Source of the DNA: CAJCIY01 sp964245825
GTDB lineage: Bacteria; Actinomycetota; Actinomycetes; Mycobacteriales; CAJCIY01
DNA: 64,000 nt
NCBI GenBank assembly: GCA_964245825.1
Contig: CAXTNT010000005.1
Span: 1 to 64,000, forward strand
Reading direction: 5' to 3'
Of the stretch, positions 50,827 to 60,282 are shown piece by piece. The translations under genes and the position numbers were made by a program. The notes under the pieces are model-generated. The model worked only from the letters and a program-made list of their open reading frames with translations, did not search any database and was not told the origin of the DNA. Every line of letters begins with the position of its first letter. The stretch's first letter is position 1.

Positions 50827-51924
50827 TCAGGCCGTGCGGGTCCGGCTGCGGATCAGCGACGCGGCGGTCACCGCGACCACCAGCCCGGCACCGTAGAACG
50901 CGTCCTGGACCCAGCCGCTGTAACCGAGCAGCTGCAGGCCGATGATCCCGGTCTCCAGGAAGTAGATGCCGAAGAACGTGCCCATCGGGTTGAACTGACC
51001 CGGCAGCACGATGGCGGTGCCGAGGAACACCGCGGCCAGGGCCGGTAGCAGGTAGCTCGAGGAGGCCGTTGGGTCGAAGCCACCCACCGATGCGACCAGC
51101 AGGATGCCGGCGAGTCCCGCGACGAAGCCGGCCACGACGTAGCTCGATGCCCGGATCCGGTCGACGCTGATGCCCGCGAGCCGAGCGACCTCTCGGTTGG
51201 CGCCGACGAACACGATGTGCCGTCCCAGCGGCATCCAGGTGAGGACATAGGCGAACGCGCCCGCCAAGACCAGCCCGTAGTAGAACGACAGCGGCAGTCC
51301 GAGGACCGAGTGCTGGGCGATCTTGGAGAAGGTGGGGCTGGAGACCGACACCGTGTTGGACGAGGAGAGCAGCTCGGCGAGCCCCAGGAACAGACTCGCG
51401 GTGCCGAGCGTGACGATGAGCGAGGGCACGCCGAGCTTCACGATGAAGAAGGCGTTGAGGATCCCGCATCCGACGGCCGAGGCCAGGGCGATCAGACAGG
51501 CCAGGCCCAGATTCACGTGGTGTAGGCCGGCCAGCACCGGCACGATGGTCGCGGACAACCCCATGACCCCGGCGAACGAGAGGTCGAACTCCCCCACCAC
51601 GAAGGTGCAGAGAGCCGCGATCGCCAACAGCAGCAGGGCGGACTGGGAGCCGAACACGCTCTGCGCCGTCGACACCGTCAGGAACTTGTGCGGCATGATC
51701 GCGCCGTAGATGATGGCCATGACCAGCCACACGGCCAGCAGCGCGTACTTGGAGCTCAGACCGCGCAGCCGATCGGCCGTGAACAGGCCGCCGAGGTAGC
51801 TTCCCTTGCCCCCAGGCGCCTCGGGTGGGATGAGCGGCTCGGGCGCCGGATCGAGGTCGGCGTGCCTACCGCGACCCACGCCCTGCCGCGCCTGGTCTTT
51901 GCTGGTCTGCTCGGACATGGTCAT
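50827..51924 (-). CDS. ABC importer permease (RbsC/AraH type)
   Basis: A 365-residue permease with about 10 hydrophobic helices. The N-terminal 50 residues are Pro, Gly and Asp-rich; the core has SQSALLLLAIAALCTFVVGE, FDLSFAGVMGLSATIVPVLA and the typical VVGEFDLS motif of ribose-type permeases. Together with the tandem ATPase and periplasmic lipoprotein genes it forms a carbohydrate-type (CUT2) importer. In this catabolic setting it may carry an aromatic or cyclic carboxylate instead; the sequence does not decide. GGGAG lies before the ATG. Confidence 0.85.
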   Translation of the reverse strand: MTMSEQTSKDQARQGVGRGRHADLDPAPEPLIPPEAPGGKGSYLGGLFTADRLRGLSSKYALLAVWLVMAIIYGAIMPHKFLTVSTAQSVFGSQSALLLLAIAALCTFVVGEFDLSFAGVMGLSATIVPVLAGLHHVNLGLACLIALASAVGCGILNAFFIVKLGVPSLIVTLGTASLFLGLAELLSSSNTVSVSSPTFSKIAQHSVLGLPLSFYYGLVLAGAFAYVLTWMPLGRHIVFVGANREVARLAGISVDRIRASSYVVAGFVAGLAGILLVASVGGFDPTASSSYLLPALAAVFLGTAIVLPGQFNPMGTFFGIYFLETGIIGLQLLGYSGWVQDAFYGAGLVVAVTAASLIRSRTRTA

Positions 51925-53462
51925 AGTGAACTCCCTGCGGCCATGGGCTCGTCGGCGTAAATGTGTTCGAGGATGGCGTCGGGGGTGAGGGTCTCGACCT
52001 CGACCAGCCCACCCTCCCCGCAGACCAGGACACGGTCGCAGGCCGACGCCAGGTCTTCGGGTTCACTGCTGACCAGCAGCACCGACGCACCGGTGTCCGC
52101 GACCCGCTGGACGCTCGCGAGGATGTCCTGGCGGGCACCGATGTCGACAGCCTGGGTCGGCTCGTGCAGCACCATGAGGGTCGGGCCGAGCGTCAGCCAC
52201 TTGGCCAGCAGCACTTTCTGCTGATTGCCGCCACTGAGCTGCTTGACCAGCAGCAACGGGTCGCGGGGACGGATCCCCAGCGTTCGGGTCGCCGCTTCGG
52301 CGTCCTCCTGCTGCCAACGGCGCGCCACGAACCAGGGCTTTCCCCGGCGGCCGAGCGCCGGCAAGCTGATGTTGTCACGGACGCTCAGCTCGAAGGCCAG
52401 CCCGTCGCGGTCGCGGCGCTCGGGCACCAGGACCACACCGGCGCGGATGCACTGTGCCACCGACGCCTTCGAGAGATCGACCACGTGCTTGTCGACCTCC
52501 AGCCGGCCCGCCGTCGCCCGCTGCGCTCCGGTCAGCAGGTACGGGATGTCCTCGAAGCCGCTGCCCGGCAACCCGGTCAGGCCCAGCACCTCGCCGCCCG
52601 CGACCGAGAAGTCGACCGCCGGGATCCGTGGCCCGCGTAGCCCGCGCACGGTCACCGCGGTACGCAGGGGTGGCTCGCGCGTGGTGGAACGGGCTGCGGC
52701 GTCGGCGACCGCTGCGCCCAGCATGCTACGGGCGATGTCCTGCTCGGTCAGCTTCTGCGAAGGCAGGCCGGCGCCCACGACCCGGCCGTCCCGCAGGATC
52801 GTGATCCGGTCGGTGACGGCGAGCAGTTCCGGCAGGTTGTGGCTGATCATCATGACCGAGCTCCCGCTCGTCGCGATCCGCCGCAACACGGCGTGGACCC
52901 GGAGCAGGTCGCCGCCGGTCAGCGGTCGGGTCGACTCATCCAGGATGACAAGACCCGCGCCTGCGGTCTCATCGCGCATGGCCCGCGCGATCGCGACCTC
53001 TGCGCGTTCCGGCGCCGTGAGGCCGCCGACGGGGCGGTGTGGGTCGAGGTCCACGCCGAGCCGTGCCAGCGTGCGTGTCGCCAGCTCGTCCCGCCGGCCA
53101 CGATCGATCCGGCCGAGGAACCGCGAGGTGGGAAAGCCGCCGATGCAGACGTTCTCGGCGACGGTCAACTGGTCGAGCAGCCCCAGGTCCTGGTGGACGA
53201 CGGACACCCCGGCCGCATGCACCTCACGCCAACGCACCGGTTGGTGCATGGAGACGCCGTCGACGCGGAACGTGCTGCCAGGGTCGGGTTGGTGGAATCC
53301 CGTGACGATCTTGATGAGCGTCGATTTGCCCGAGCCGTTCTGCCCGGCGAGACCGTGGATCTCGCCGGGCAGAACGATCAGATCGACCTCGGAGAGGACC
53401 TTCGTCGTGCCGAAGGTCTTGTTCAGCCCGGTGACCTCGAGCCGCGGCGTGATATCAGCCAC
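51921..53462 (-). CDS. ABC importer double ATPase (RbsA/MglA type)
   Basis: A 513-residue protein with two ATPase cassettes. First: Walker A GQNGSGKST, a degenerate signature (GGLTAPERAEV) and Walker B-like LVILDEST. Second: degenerate Walker A (GLPGSGFED) and a good signature QLSGGNQQKVLLA. This asymmetry is normal for CUT2 ATPases. The GTG start is uncertain. Its stop overlaps the permease start by 4 bases and its start is downstream of the lipoprotein gene. Confidence 0.85.
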   Translation of the reverse strand: MADITPRLEVTGLNKTFGTTKVLSEVDLIVLPGEIHGLAGQNGSGKSTLIKIVTGFHQPDPGSTFRVDGVSMHQPVRWREVHAAGVSVVHQDLGLLDQLTVAENVCIGGFPTSRFLGRIDRGRRDELATRTLARLGVDLDPHRPVGGLTAPERAEVAIARAMRDETAGAGLVILDESTRPLTGGDLLRVHAVLRRIATSGSSVMMISHNLPELLAVTDRITILRDGRVVGAGLPSQKLTEQDIARSMLGAAVADAAARSTTREPPLRTAVTVRGLRGPRIPAVDFSVAGGEVLGLTGLPGSGFEDIPYLLTGAQRATAGRLEVDKHVVDLSKASVAQCIRAGVVLVPERRDRDGLAFELSVRDNISLPALGRRGKPWFVARRWQQEDAEAATRTLGIRPRDPLLLVKQLSGGNQQKVLLAKWLTLGPTLMVLHEPTQAVDIGARQDILASVQRVADTGASVLLVSSEPEDLASACDRVLVCGEGGLVEVETLTPDAILEHIYADEPMAAGSSL

Positions 53463-53487
53463 GGGCTCGACCCCCAATCTGACACAT

Positions 53488-54678
53488 TTAGGACAGGCCC
53501 CACGCGCTGGAGAAGGTCTGCTTGAAGGCGTCCGAGCCGTACCAGGCGTTGGTGGCATAGGCCTCCGGCGTCAGCGTCAGGCTGCCGATGTTGCTCTTGT
53601 CGAAGATGCGGACGACACCGACGCCCTCGTTCGGGACCTGGCCGGCAAGCATCCGCAGGATGCCGTCCGCGTACTGCCACCCGGTGTAGATGGGACTGAA
53701 GCCGATGTCGAGGAACTGGAGGGTGCCGGTGGCGAGGCGCTGCATCGCGTCGAGGTCGCCGTTGGTTCCGGAGACCTTGACCTTGTTCGTGAACCCGGCG
53801 TTCTGGATGCCGGCGACGGTGCCCTGGCCCGCGGCGTCGAGCTCGTCCACGACGTAGTTGGTGTCGGGGTGCGAGATGAGAGCGGCGCTGACCTGCGACG
53901 GGACCTTGTTGATGCTGGCCGTGTTGTAGTCGATCTCCGTGAGCGAGCAGCCCGAGCAGTTCTGCTGGATGAACGCCTTGCCGGCTGCCGCGCCGGCCTT
54001 CGTCGCGGGCGAGTCGATCACGCCGAGATAGAGGATCTTGGCCTTGCCGCCGCTGTCCTGGATGACCCGCTGCATCTGCAGCTTCTGCAGCAGGCTGAAG
54101 GTGGACGTCGTGTCGTAGAACGCGAGCTGCGGCGACGACGTCTTCCCGCCGTCCGGCGCCTCGCCGGCGACGAGGACCGGGATGTGGTGCGCCACCAGGT
54201 TGTCGAACGCGGTGGGGATCAGCGCGTAGTCGATGTACCCGGTGACGACCGCACTCGCCCCCTGGCTGGCCGCCTGCTGCAGACACGACGCAGCGTTGGT
54301 CGGCAGGAACTTGCCGTCGCACAGGTGGTACTTGATGCCGGCCTGGTCGAGCGCCTGCTGCATGCCGACGCCGAAGGCGTTCAGGATGGGCACCGAGTCG
54401 CCGATCGGCACGTACCAGATGGTCTTGCCCTTGAGGGAGCTCACCCCGGGGATGGCCGGCACGCTCGGGTAGCTCGTCACCGCCGCGCTGTATTTGGCCT
54501 GGTCTGCGGCGAAGGCACTACCGGCGCTCGCCGAGCTGGTGGCGGACGTGGTGTCCGACGTCTTGGCCGACGAGCTTCCGCTGCTGCCACAGGCGGCGAC
54601 CGTGATGCACAGGGCGGCGCCCATGCCTAGGAGCAGCGCCCGGCGACTGTGCCGAGTGGCGAAGGTGGAAAGGGACAC
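53488..54678 (-). CDS. ABC importer substrate-binding lipoprotein (RbsB type)
   Basis: A 396-residue lipoprotein with lipobox TVAAC (Cys30), then a Ser and Thr-rich linker and a periplasmic-binding-protein fold: GKTIWYVPIGDSVPILNAFG, QGASAVVTGYIDYALIPTAF and KVKVSGTNGDLDAMQRLATG. The fold is cluster B I (sugar type). Cys pairs at HLCDG...SCLQQ and NCSGCSL are unusual. The GTG start lies 8 bases after GGAGG. First gene of the importer operon, divergent from the GntR gene. Confidence 0.8.
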   Translation of the reverse strand: MSLSTFATRHSRRALLLGMGAALCITVAACGSSGSSSAKTSDTTSATSSASAGSAFAADQAKYSAAVTSYPSVPAIPGVSSLKGKTIWYVPIGDSVPILNAFGVGMQQALDQAGIKYHLCDGKFLPTNAASCLQQAASQGASAVVTGYIDYALIPTAFDNLVAHHIPVLVAGEAPDGGKTSSPQLAFYDTTSTFSLLQKLQMQRVIQDSGGKAKILYLGVIDSPATKAGAAAGKAFIQQNCSGCSLTEIDYNTASINKVPSQVSAALISHPDTNYVVDELDAAGQGTVAGIQNAGFTNKVKVSGTNGDLDAMQRLATGTLQFLDIGFSPIYTGWQYADGILRMLAGQVPNEGVGVVRIFDKSNIGSLTLTPEAYATNAWYGSDAFKQTFSSAWGLS

Positions 54679-54825
54679 GGTGATTGCCTCCGGTGGGTGC
54701 GGGTGACGACGGTGCCTGCGAGAACGCGTCGCGTGACGCGGCCGAGCCAGACGGGTCGAGTGTGCGAAGTCACATCTACTCCTGTCAAGGATTCTGGGCA
54801 AAAAAATCGATCCTGTGACCTAGAT

Positions 54826-54853
54826 TTGGGTTCAGCCTCTCGATCTGTACTAT
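54826..54853 (+). promoter_or_regulatory. Promoter-like elements for the GntR/synthetase operon
   Basis: TTGGGT (54826-54831) and TACTAT (54848-54853) are spaced 16 bp apart and point rightward. An AT-rich block lies just upstream (54800-54825). Expected transcription would start about 60 bases before the GTG of the GntR gene. The match to consensus is only moderate. Confidence 0.3.
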
Positions 54854-54923
54854 GCCGGCGGAATCGTTCGTACCGGGCGGGCATGACGCACATGGCTCGG
54901 TCGGCCCTCCAGGGGAGGCGCAG

Positions 54924-55646
54924 GTGACCACCACATCCAGAGCCGGTCGGAGCCTCACGGGCGCAGTGCTGTCCGAGCTGCGGAGCGAGATCATGGCCGG
55001 CCGACATGCCCCCGGGTCGCGGCTGAGCCCGCGTGCGCTCGCGGACCGGTTCGACGTGAGCCTGACCGTCGTCCGCGAAGCACTGACCCGACTCACCGAT
55101 CAGGGCCTTGCGGTGTCGGAGGCTCAACACGGCTTCGCCGTGGTCAACCTGGATCTTCCCGAGGTGCGCGACATCGCCCGCGTACGGGTCCTCATCGAGG
55201 GCGAGGCGCTGCGTGATGCGATCGACCACGCCGGTGTCGAGTACGAGGCGCTGGTCCTGGCCAGCCACCACCGGCTCCTGCGGACGCCCGAGCGCGGCGC
55301 GGAGTCGGGCCTACCCACCGACGACTGGGCCCGCGCCCACGCCCAGTTCCATACGGCCCTCCTGCGCGCCTGCTCGAGCCCACGGCTGCGGGAGCTGGCC
55401 ACCGGCCTCCGCGACATGACGGAGCTGTCCCGGCGGTGGTCCGACTCGTTCGCGACCCAGCAGCCGATGCGTGATGTGCTGTCGGAACACCGTGGCCTGA
55501 TGGAGGCCGCGATCGCGCGCGACAGCGCTCGCGCGGTCGCACTGCTCACCGATCACATCAACCTGACCACCGACCGGCTCGAGCAGGCCGCTTCCGTCAC
55601 CGAACCCGAGGGCCGGCCACGGATCGCCGCTGATGTCGTCCGCTGA
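54924..55646 (+). CDS. GntR-family (FadR/FCD type) regulator
   Basis: A 240-residue regulator. The N-terminal winged HTH (LTGAVLSELRSEIMAGRHAP, SPRALADRFDVSLTVVREAL, TRLTDQGLAVSE) leads to an all-helical FCD domain with metal-ligand His positions (HAQFHTALLRACSS, SEHRGLMEAA, LLTDHINLT). FCD-type GntR proteins sense organic acids. The GTG follows AGGGGAGG. It overlaps the acetoacetyl-CoA synthetase gene by 14 bases, so they are co-expressed, and it is divergent from the importer operon. Confidence 0.85.
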   Translation: MTTTSRAGRSLTGAVLSELRSEIMAGRHAPGSRLSPRALADRFDVSLTVVREALTRLTDQGLAVSEAQHGFAVVNLDLPEVRDIARVRVLIEGEALRDAIDHAGVEYEALVLASHHRLLRTPERGAESGLPTDDWARAHAQFHTALLRACSSPRLRELATGLRDMTELSRRWSDSFATQQPMRDVLSEHRGLMEAAIARDSARAVALLTDHINLTTDRLEQAASVTEPEGRPRIAADVVR

Positions 55647-57609
55647 GCCACCGATCTGGACGCCCGATCCTGCCGGGGTCGAGACCAGCCGACTCGCCGC
55701 TTTCACCCGGCACGTGCAGGCCCGGTACGACCTGAGGTTCGCCGACTACCAGGCCCTCTGGCAGTGGTCGGTGGACCGCCCCGCCGAGTTCTGGGGGGAG
55801 GTCTGGGACTTCTTCGACGTGACCGCGTCCTCGGCGCCGACCGCGTCGCTCGCCTCCCGCGACATGCCGGGCGCGTCGTGGTTTCCCAGCGCCCGTGTCA
55901 ACTACGTCGACCAGGTCTTCCGCGACCGCCCCGCGGGTGACGTCGCCGTGGTCGCGGTCACCGAGGACGGCGGGCACACCGAGGTCAGCTGGGGCCAGCT
56001 CGAACAACGGGTCGCCGCGCTGGCGCGCACGCTCGTGGCCCAGGGCGTGCGGCGCGGTGACCGCGTCGTCGGGTACCTGCCCAACTGCGCGGCCACGGTC
56101 GTCGCCTTCCTGGCGACCGCGAGCCTGGGCGCGATCTGGTCGTGCTGCGGCCAGGACTACGCAGCCCCGGCCGCGGCGAACCGGCTGTCCCAGCTGGGTC
56201 CGAAGGTCCTGATCGCCGCCGACGGCTATCACTTCGGCGGCCGTACCCACGACCGGCGAGCCGAGACCGCCGCGCTGATGGGGCTGCTGCCCGCGCTCGA
56301 GGCCGTCATCCTGGTGTCGCACCTCGGGCTGGAGCCGCCTCCCAGCGGGGCGGCGACGCTGGACTGGGAGAAGGCGACCAGCGGCGCGGCCGAGCTGACG
56401 CCGGAGCAGGTTCCGTTCGACCATCCGCTCTGGGTGCTGTTCTCCTCCGGCACCACCGGCGTACCCAAGGGCCTGGTGCACGGCCATGGCGGGGTGATCA
56501 TCGAGTACCTGAAGAGCATGGGCCTGCACCTGGACATCGGGGCCGGCGACCGCCTGCTGTGGTACACGACCACGAACTGGATGATGTGGAACTTCACCGT
56601 CTCGGCGCTGCTTGCCGGGGTGACGATCATCGCCTACGACGGGAGCCCGGCGCATCCGCAGCCGGACCAGCTCTGGCGCATCTGCGGCGAGCATCAGGCC
56701 ACCGTGCTGGGAACCAGCCCGGGATATCTGCTGGCCTCCGAACGCGCGGGCCTGCGACCGGCCGTGGACTTCGACCTCGAGCGGCTCCGCCTGATCGGAG
56801 CGACGGGCGCACCGCTGCCACCCGGCGCGGCCTACTGGGTCCGCGACCAGTTCGACTCCCGGCTGCCGTTGGTGAGCACGTCCGGCGGTACGGATGTGGT
56901 GACTGCCCTGGCCTACTGGGCTCCGTCCGTGCCGATCTGGGCGGGCGAGATGTCCTGCGCCCCACTGGGCGTCGCGGTCGACTCGTTCGACGCGGGGGGC
57001 CGACCGGTCCGAGGCGACGTGGGCGAGCTGGTCGTCACCGCGCCGATGCCGACCATGCCGGTGACGCTGTGGAACGACCCGGACGGCAGCCGGTTGCGAG
57101 CCACCTACTTCGACGTCTATCCCGGCATCTGGAGGCACGGGGACTGGGTCACGATCACCGATCGAAACACCTTCGTCATCCACGGCCGGTCCGACGCGAC
57201 CCTCAACCGCAATGGCGTACGGATGGGCAGCGCCGACATCTACGACATCGTCGAGCGCATGCCCGAGGTACGGGAGGCACTCGTGGTGGGCGTCGACCTG
57301 GCGGCGGGCCGTTACTGGATGCCGCTGTTCGTGGTGCTGGCCGACGACGCCGTCCTGGACGACGCGCTGCGCAGCAGCATCTGCGATCGGCTGCGCCGCG
57401 AGGCCTCGCCCCGACACGTACCCGACGAGATCATCGAGGTGGCCGCGATTCCGCATACGCGCACGGGCAAGAAGCTGGAGGTGCCGATCAAGCGCATCCT
57501 GCTGGGCGCCCGGGCGCAGGACGTGCTCAGCCTCGACGCCGTCGACGAACCGCGCGCTCTCGACGTCTTCGCCGAACTTGCCGCCCGGCGGCGCGAGACC
57601 ATCCGTTAG
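55633..57609 (+). CDS. Acetoacetyl-CoA synthetase (ANL superfamily)
   Basis: A 658-residue adenylate-forming enzyme. The leader PIWTPDPAGVETSRLAAFTR, the P-loop WVLFSSGTTGVPKGLVHGHG, YTTTNWMMWNFTVSALLAG, the STSGGTDVVTALAYWAPSVP motif and the C-terminal Lys region HTRTGKKLEVPIKRIL are those of acetoacetyl-CoA synthetases, as is the length. It would activate acetoacetate to acetoacetyl-CoA. The nearby FAH-family hydrolases could release acetoacetate from ring-cleavage products, which would explain its presence. Confidence 0.85.
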   Translation: MSSAEPPIWTPDPAGVETSRLAAFTRHVQARYDLRFADYQALWQWSVDRPAEFWGEVWDFFDVTASSAPTASLASRDMPGASWFPSARVNYVDQVFRDRPAGDVAVVAVTEDGGHTEVSWGQLEQRVAALARTLVAQGVRRGDRVVGYLPNCAATVVAFLATASLGAIWSCCGQDYAAPAAANRLSQLGPKVLIAADGYHFGGRTHDRRAETAALMGLLPALEAVILVSHLGLEPPPSGAATLDWEKATSGAAELTPEQVPFDHPLWVLFSSGTTGVPKGLVHGHGGVIIEYLKSMGLHLDIGAGDRLLWYTTTNWMMWNFTVSALLAGVTIIAYDGSPAHPQPDQLWRICGEHQATVLGTSPGYLLASERAGLRPAVDFDLERLRLIGATGAPLPPGAAYWVRDQFDSRLPLVSTSGGTDVVTALAYWAPSVPIWAGEMSCAPLGVAVDSFDAGGRPVRGDVGELVVTAPMPTMPVTLWNDPDGSRLRATYFDVYPGIWRHGDWVTITDRNTFVIHGRSDATLNRNGVRMGSADIYDIVERMPEVREALVVGVDLAAGRYWMPLFVVLADDAVLDDALRSSICDRLRREASPRHVPDEIIEVAAIPHTRTGKKLEVPIKRILLGARAQDVLSLDAVDEPRALDVFAELAARRRETIR

Positions 57610-58325
57610 ACCCCCGCGGACGCCCGGGGCTTGCGACGCGCGGCAGGCTCGGCCGCACCGGCCAGCACCAGGGTTGCCGTGCGGTCGACATGCGCCTCGA
57701 ACAGCTCGACCGCGAGGTCCACGTCGTGGTCCAGGGCCGCCTCCAGCAGGGCCCGGTGCTCGCCGGCGATGTCCCGCTTGACCTCGCCGCGCCCGCCGGA
57801 CCAGGCGCGGTACAGCTCGGCCGCGTCGGACAGCCGGTCACAGATGTCGAGCAGCAGCACGTTGCCACAGGACGCGATCAGCGCATGGTGGAAAGCGATG
57901 TGCGCGACCGCCCAGTCGTTGTTGCGCTTAGCGGGGCTGCTGGGGAGGTAGACCGGCTGACTCGCCATCCGATGGTGCGCCGCCAGGACCTCCGACTCCC
58001 AGGTCACGTCCCCCAGCTGTACCGACAGTCGCAGCGCCGCACCCTCGTTCACCTTGCGCGCGAAGGTGAGGTCGGCGAGCGCCTCCGGCGACAGGGGGGT
58101 GACGTGGAAGCCTCGGTTCCGTTCGATCCGGACGAGGCTCTGCGTGGCGAGCAACCCCAGGGCTTCGCGCATGACACCGATGCTCACGCCGAAGCGCTGA
58201 CCGAGCTCGACCGGTCGTAGCCGCTCACCCGGTGCGAAGTCGCGATTGAAGATGTCGGCACGCAGCTGGTCGTAGACGTCTACCGCCAGGCTCTCGCCGC
58301 CCGTTCGCTTCGCCACGCTCACCAT
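57606..58325 (-). CDS. GntR-family (FCD type) regulator
   Basis: A 239-residue protein. An N-terminal HTH (ESLAVDVYDQLRADIFNRDF, PVELGQRFGVSIGVMREALG) and an FCD domain (NNDWAVAHIAFHHALIASCG, AGEHRALLEAALDHDVDLA). It is convergent with the synthetase gene: its stop codon (TTA on the plus strand, 57606-57608) overlaps the other's TAG. It is divergent from the FAH-family gene at 58450. The start is the ATG of MVSVAKR; a longer form begins 7 codons upstream. Confidence 0.85.
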   Translation of the reverse strand: MVSVAKRTGGESLAVDVYDQLRADIFNRDFAPGERLRPVELGQRFGVSIGVMREALGLLATQSLVRIERNRGFHVTPLSPEALADLTFARKVNEGAALRLSVQLGDVTWESEVLAAHHRMASQPVYLPSSPAKRNNDWAVAHIAFHHALIASCGNVLLLDICDRLSDAAELYRAWSGGRGEVKRDIAGEHRALLEAALDHDVDLAVELFEAHVDRTATLVLAGAAEPAARRKPRASAGV

Positions 58326-58449
58326 CGTACGCAAACGAGGTAACATCCGCCACGAATCGATTCTCCCTTGACACTCGACTTTTCTTCACACAGGCTGCAG
58401 ACGCGTCGCGTCAACCCCCGGACGTGCATCCACACCACGAGGAGAACCC

Positions 58450-59316
58450 GTGCAGCTAGCCAACGTGGGAGGACGCGCGACCCTGCTCGACGCCTCCGGC
58501 GCAGGTCTGGACATCGCCAAGGCGAGCAACGGGCGGTTTCCGGCTGACCCGCAGACCGTCTTCGAGGTCTGGGACGAGCTGCGCGACTGGGCCGCCGGGC
58601 AGGAGGGCAAGGCCGATCTGGCCGTGGACGACGCCACCCTCGGCGCGCCGACGCCCGCCCCACGCCAGGTCTTCGCGATCGGTCTGAACTACGGCGCGCA
58701 CGCCGACGAGTCCAAGATGGGCCGGCCCGAGTCGCCACCGGTGTTCACCAAGTTCCCGACCTGCATCACCGGTCCCCGCGCGACGGTGTCGCTGCCGAGC
58801 GGCAACGTCGACTGGGAGGTCGAGATGGTGGTCGCGATCGGCCGCCGCGCACACGAGGTCACGGAAGCCGACGCCTGGAGTCACGTGGCGGGGCTCATGA
58901 TCGGCCAGGACCTCTCCGAGCGCGTCGTCCAGCTCGTCGGACCGGTGCCGCAGTTCTCCCTCGGCAAGTCCTACGTCGGCTTCGGGCCGGTGGGCCCCGC
59001 CCTCGTCACGCTCGACGAGGTCGCCACTCCCGACGACCTCGAGCTGGGTTGTCGCCTCGGCGAGGAGGTCCTGCAGCAGGGCCGTACCTCCAGCATGATC
59101 TTCAGCGTCCCGGAGCTGATCTCCCAGCTCTCGGCGGTGTGCCCCCTGCTGCCCGGCGACATCATCTTCACCGGTACGCCGTCCGGCGTGGGCATGGCCC
59201 GCGAGCCCAAGCGCTTCCTGCAGCCGGGCACTACGCTGGTGAGCCATATCGAAGGGCTGGGCGAGCTCCGCAATCCGCTCGTCGCTGGCCACACCTACGA
59301 CGGCACCGGTGCCTGA
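58450..59316 (+). CDS. Fumarylacetoacetate-hydrolase-family protein
   Basis: A 288-residue FAH-fold protein: PRQVFAIGLNYGAHADESKM (catalytic domain start), DWEVEMVVAIGRRAHEVTEA (Glu metal ligand strand), HVAGLMIGQDLSERVVQ and LLPGDIIFTGTPSGVGMARE. The first 60 residues form a short N-terminal domain. The GTG follows GAGGAG at good spacing. It leads an operon with an extradiol dioxygenase and an FAD hydroxylase (12-base gap, then ATGA overlap). Role: probable hydrolysis or decarboxylation after ring opening. Confidence 0.85.
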   Translation: MQLANVGGRATLLDASGAGLDIAKASNGRFPADPQTVFEVWDELRDWAAGQEGKADLAVDDATLGAPTPAPRQVFAIGLNYGAHADESKMGRPESPPVFTKFPTCITGPRATVSLPSGNVDWEVEMVVAIGRRAHEVTEADAWSHVAGLMIGQDLSERVVQLVGPVPQFSLGKSYVGFGPVGPALVTLDEVATPDDLELGCRLGEEVLQQGRTSSMIFSVPELISQLSAVCPLLPGDIIFTGTPSGVGMAREPKRFLQPGTTLVSHIEGLGELRNPLVAGHTYDGTGA

Positions 59317-59328
59317 GGAGCGAAAGCC

Positions 59329-60282
59329 ATGTCGCTGCACGGCCTGACCCAGATCACCATCGGCGTCCCGAACGTGGAGGTGACGGCCGCCTACTACGAG
59401 GAGTTCGGCCTCTCGCCGGCGGCCGCCCCGGCCGACTCGACCACCGACGAGGAGGTGCACCGATTCACCACCCGCGACGGGGGTGAGCAGATGCACCTGG
59501 TGCACTCGCCCCGCCGGCGGCTCGTGGAGCTGCGCATCGGCGCCGACGACCCCGACGACATCGCGCGGATCGCCGCGGCGCTGCGGGCTCTGGACACACC
59601 GGTCGACGCCACGGCCGACCGGCTGCGGACCTACGACGAGGGCACCGAGCTCACCGTCACCGTGGCGGTCGCGCCCCGGCTGGTGCAGCAGGAGACGCCG
59701 CCACCGCCCTACAACACCCCCGGCCACATCGGCCGCCCCGACACCCGGGCGCCCGGCGTCCTGCGGGAGGGGCCCGTCCGCCCCCGCAAGCTCGGCCACG
59801 TCGTGCTCGGCTCGACCGACCAGGTCCGGTCCCAGGCGTTCTTCTCGACGGGGCTCGGCTTCAAGATCAGCGACACCGTGCCCGGCCTGGCCACCTTCCT
59901 GCGCTGCTCGACCGACCACCACAACGTGCTCGTGCAGCAGGCGCCGCTCGCCTACCTGCACCACACCTCGTGGCAGGTCGACGACATCGACGAGGTCGGG
60001 CGCGGCGCGACCGCGCTGCTCGAGCGTGATCCGCTGCGACACGTGTGGGGCCTCGGCCGGCATCACGTCGGCTCCAACTTCTTCTGGTACCTGCGCGACC
60101 CTGCCGGCAACTTCACCGAGTACTACTCCGACCTCGACTGCATCGTCGACGACGCGGTGTGGACCCCCCGGACGTGGGAGGGCTTGCGCGGTCTCTACAA
60201 CTGGGGGCCACCGCCGCCGCCGTCGTTCCTGGCCCCGGAGGATCTCGCCGGGCTGATGGTCGGCGCGCACGGCAGCCGATGA
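59329..60282 (+). CDS. Extradiol ring-cleavage (VOC) dioxygenase
   Basis: A 317-residue type I extradiol dioxygenase. Catalytic-module ligands: His in RKLGHVVLGSTD, His in AYLHHTSWQVDD, Glu in NFTEYYSDLD; second-shell motif GRHHVGSNFFWYLRDPAGN. The architecture is the same as the protein at 31570 (end motifs GLGRH, GSN-F-Y-RDP). The C-terminal tail is Pro-rich. It lies 12 bases after the FAH-family gene and overlaps the FAD hydroxylase start by 4 bases. Substrate unknown. Confidence 0.85.
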   Translation: MSLHGLTQITIGVPNVEVTAAYYEEFGLSPAAAPADSTTDEEVHRFTTRDGGEQMHLVHSPRRRLVELRIGADDPDDIARIAAALRALDTPVDATADRLRTYDEGTELTVTVAVAPRLVQQETPPPPYNTPGHIGRPDTRAPGVLREGPVRPRKLGHVVLGSTDQVRSQAFFSTGLGFKISDTVPGLATFLRCSTDHHNVLVQQAPLAYLHHTSWQVDDIDEVGRGATALLERDPLRHVWGLGRHHVGSNFFWYLRDPAGNFTEYYSDLDCIVDDAVWTPRTWEGLRGLYNWGPPPPPSFLAPEDLAGLMVGAHGSR

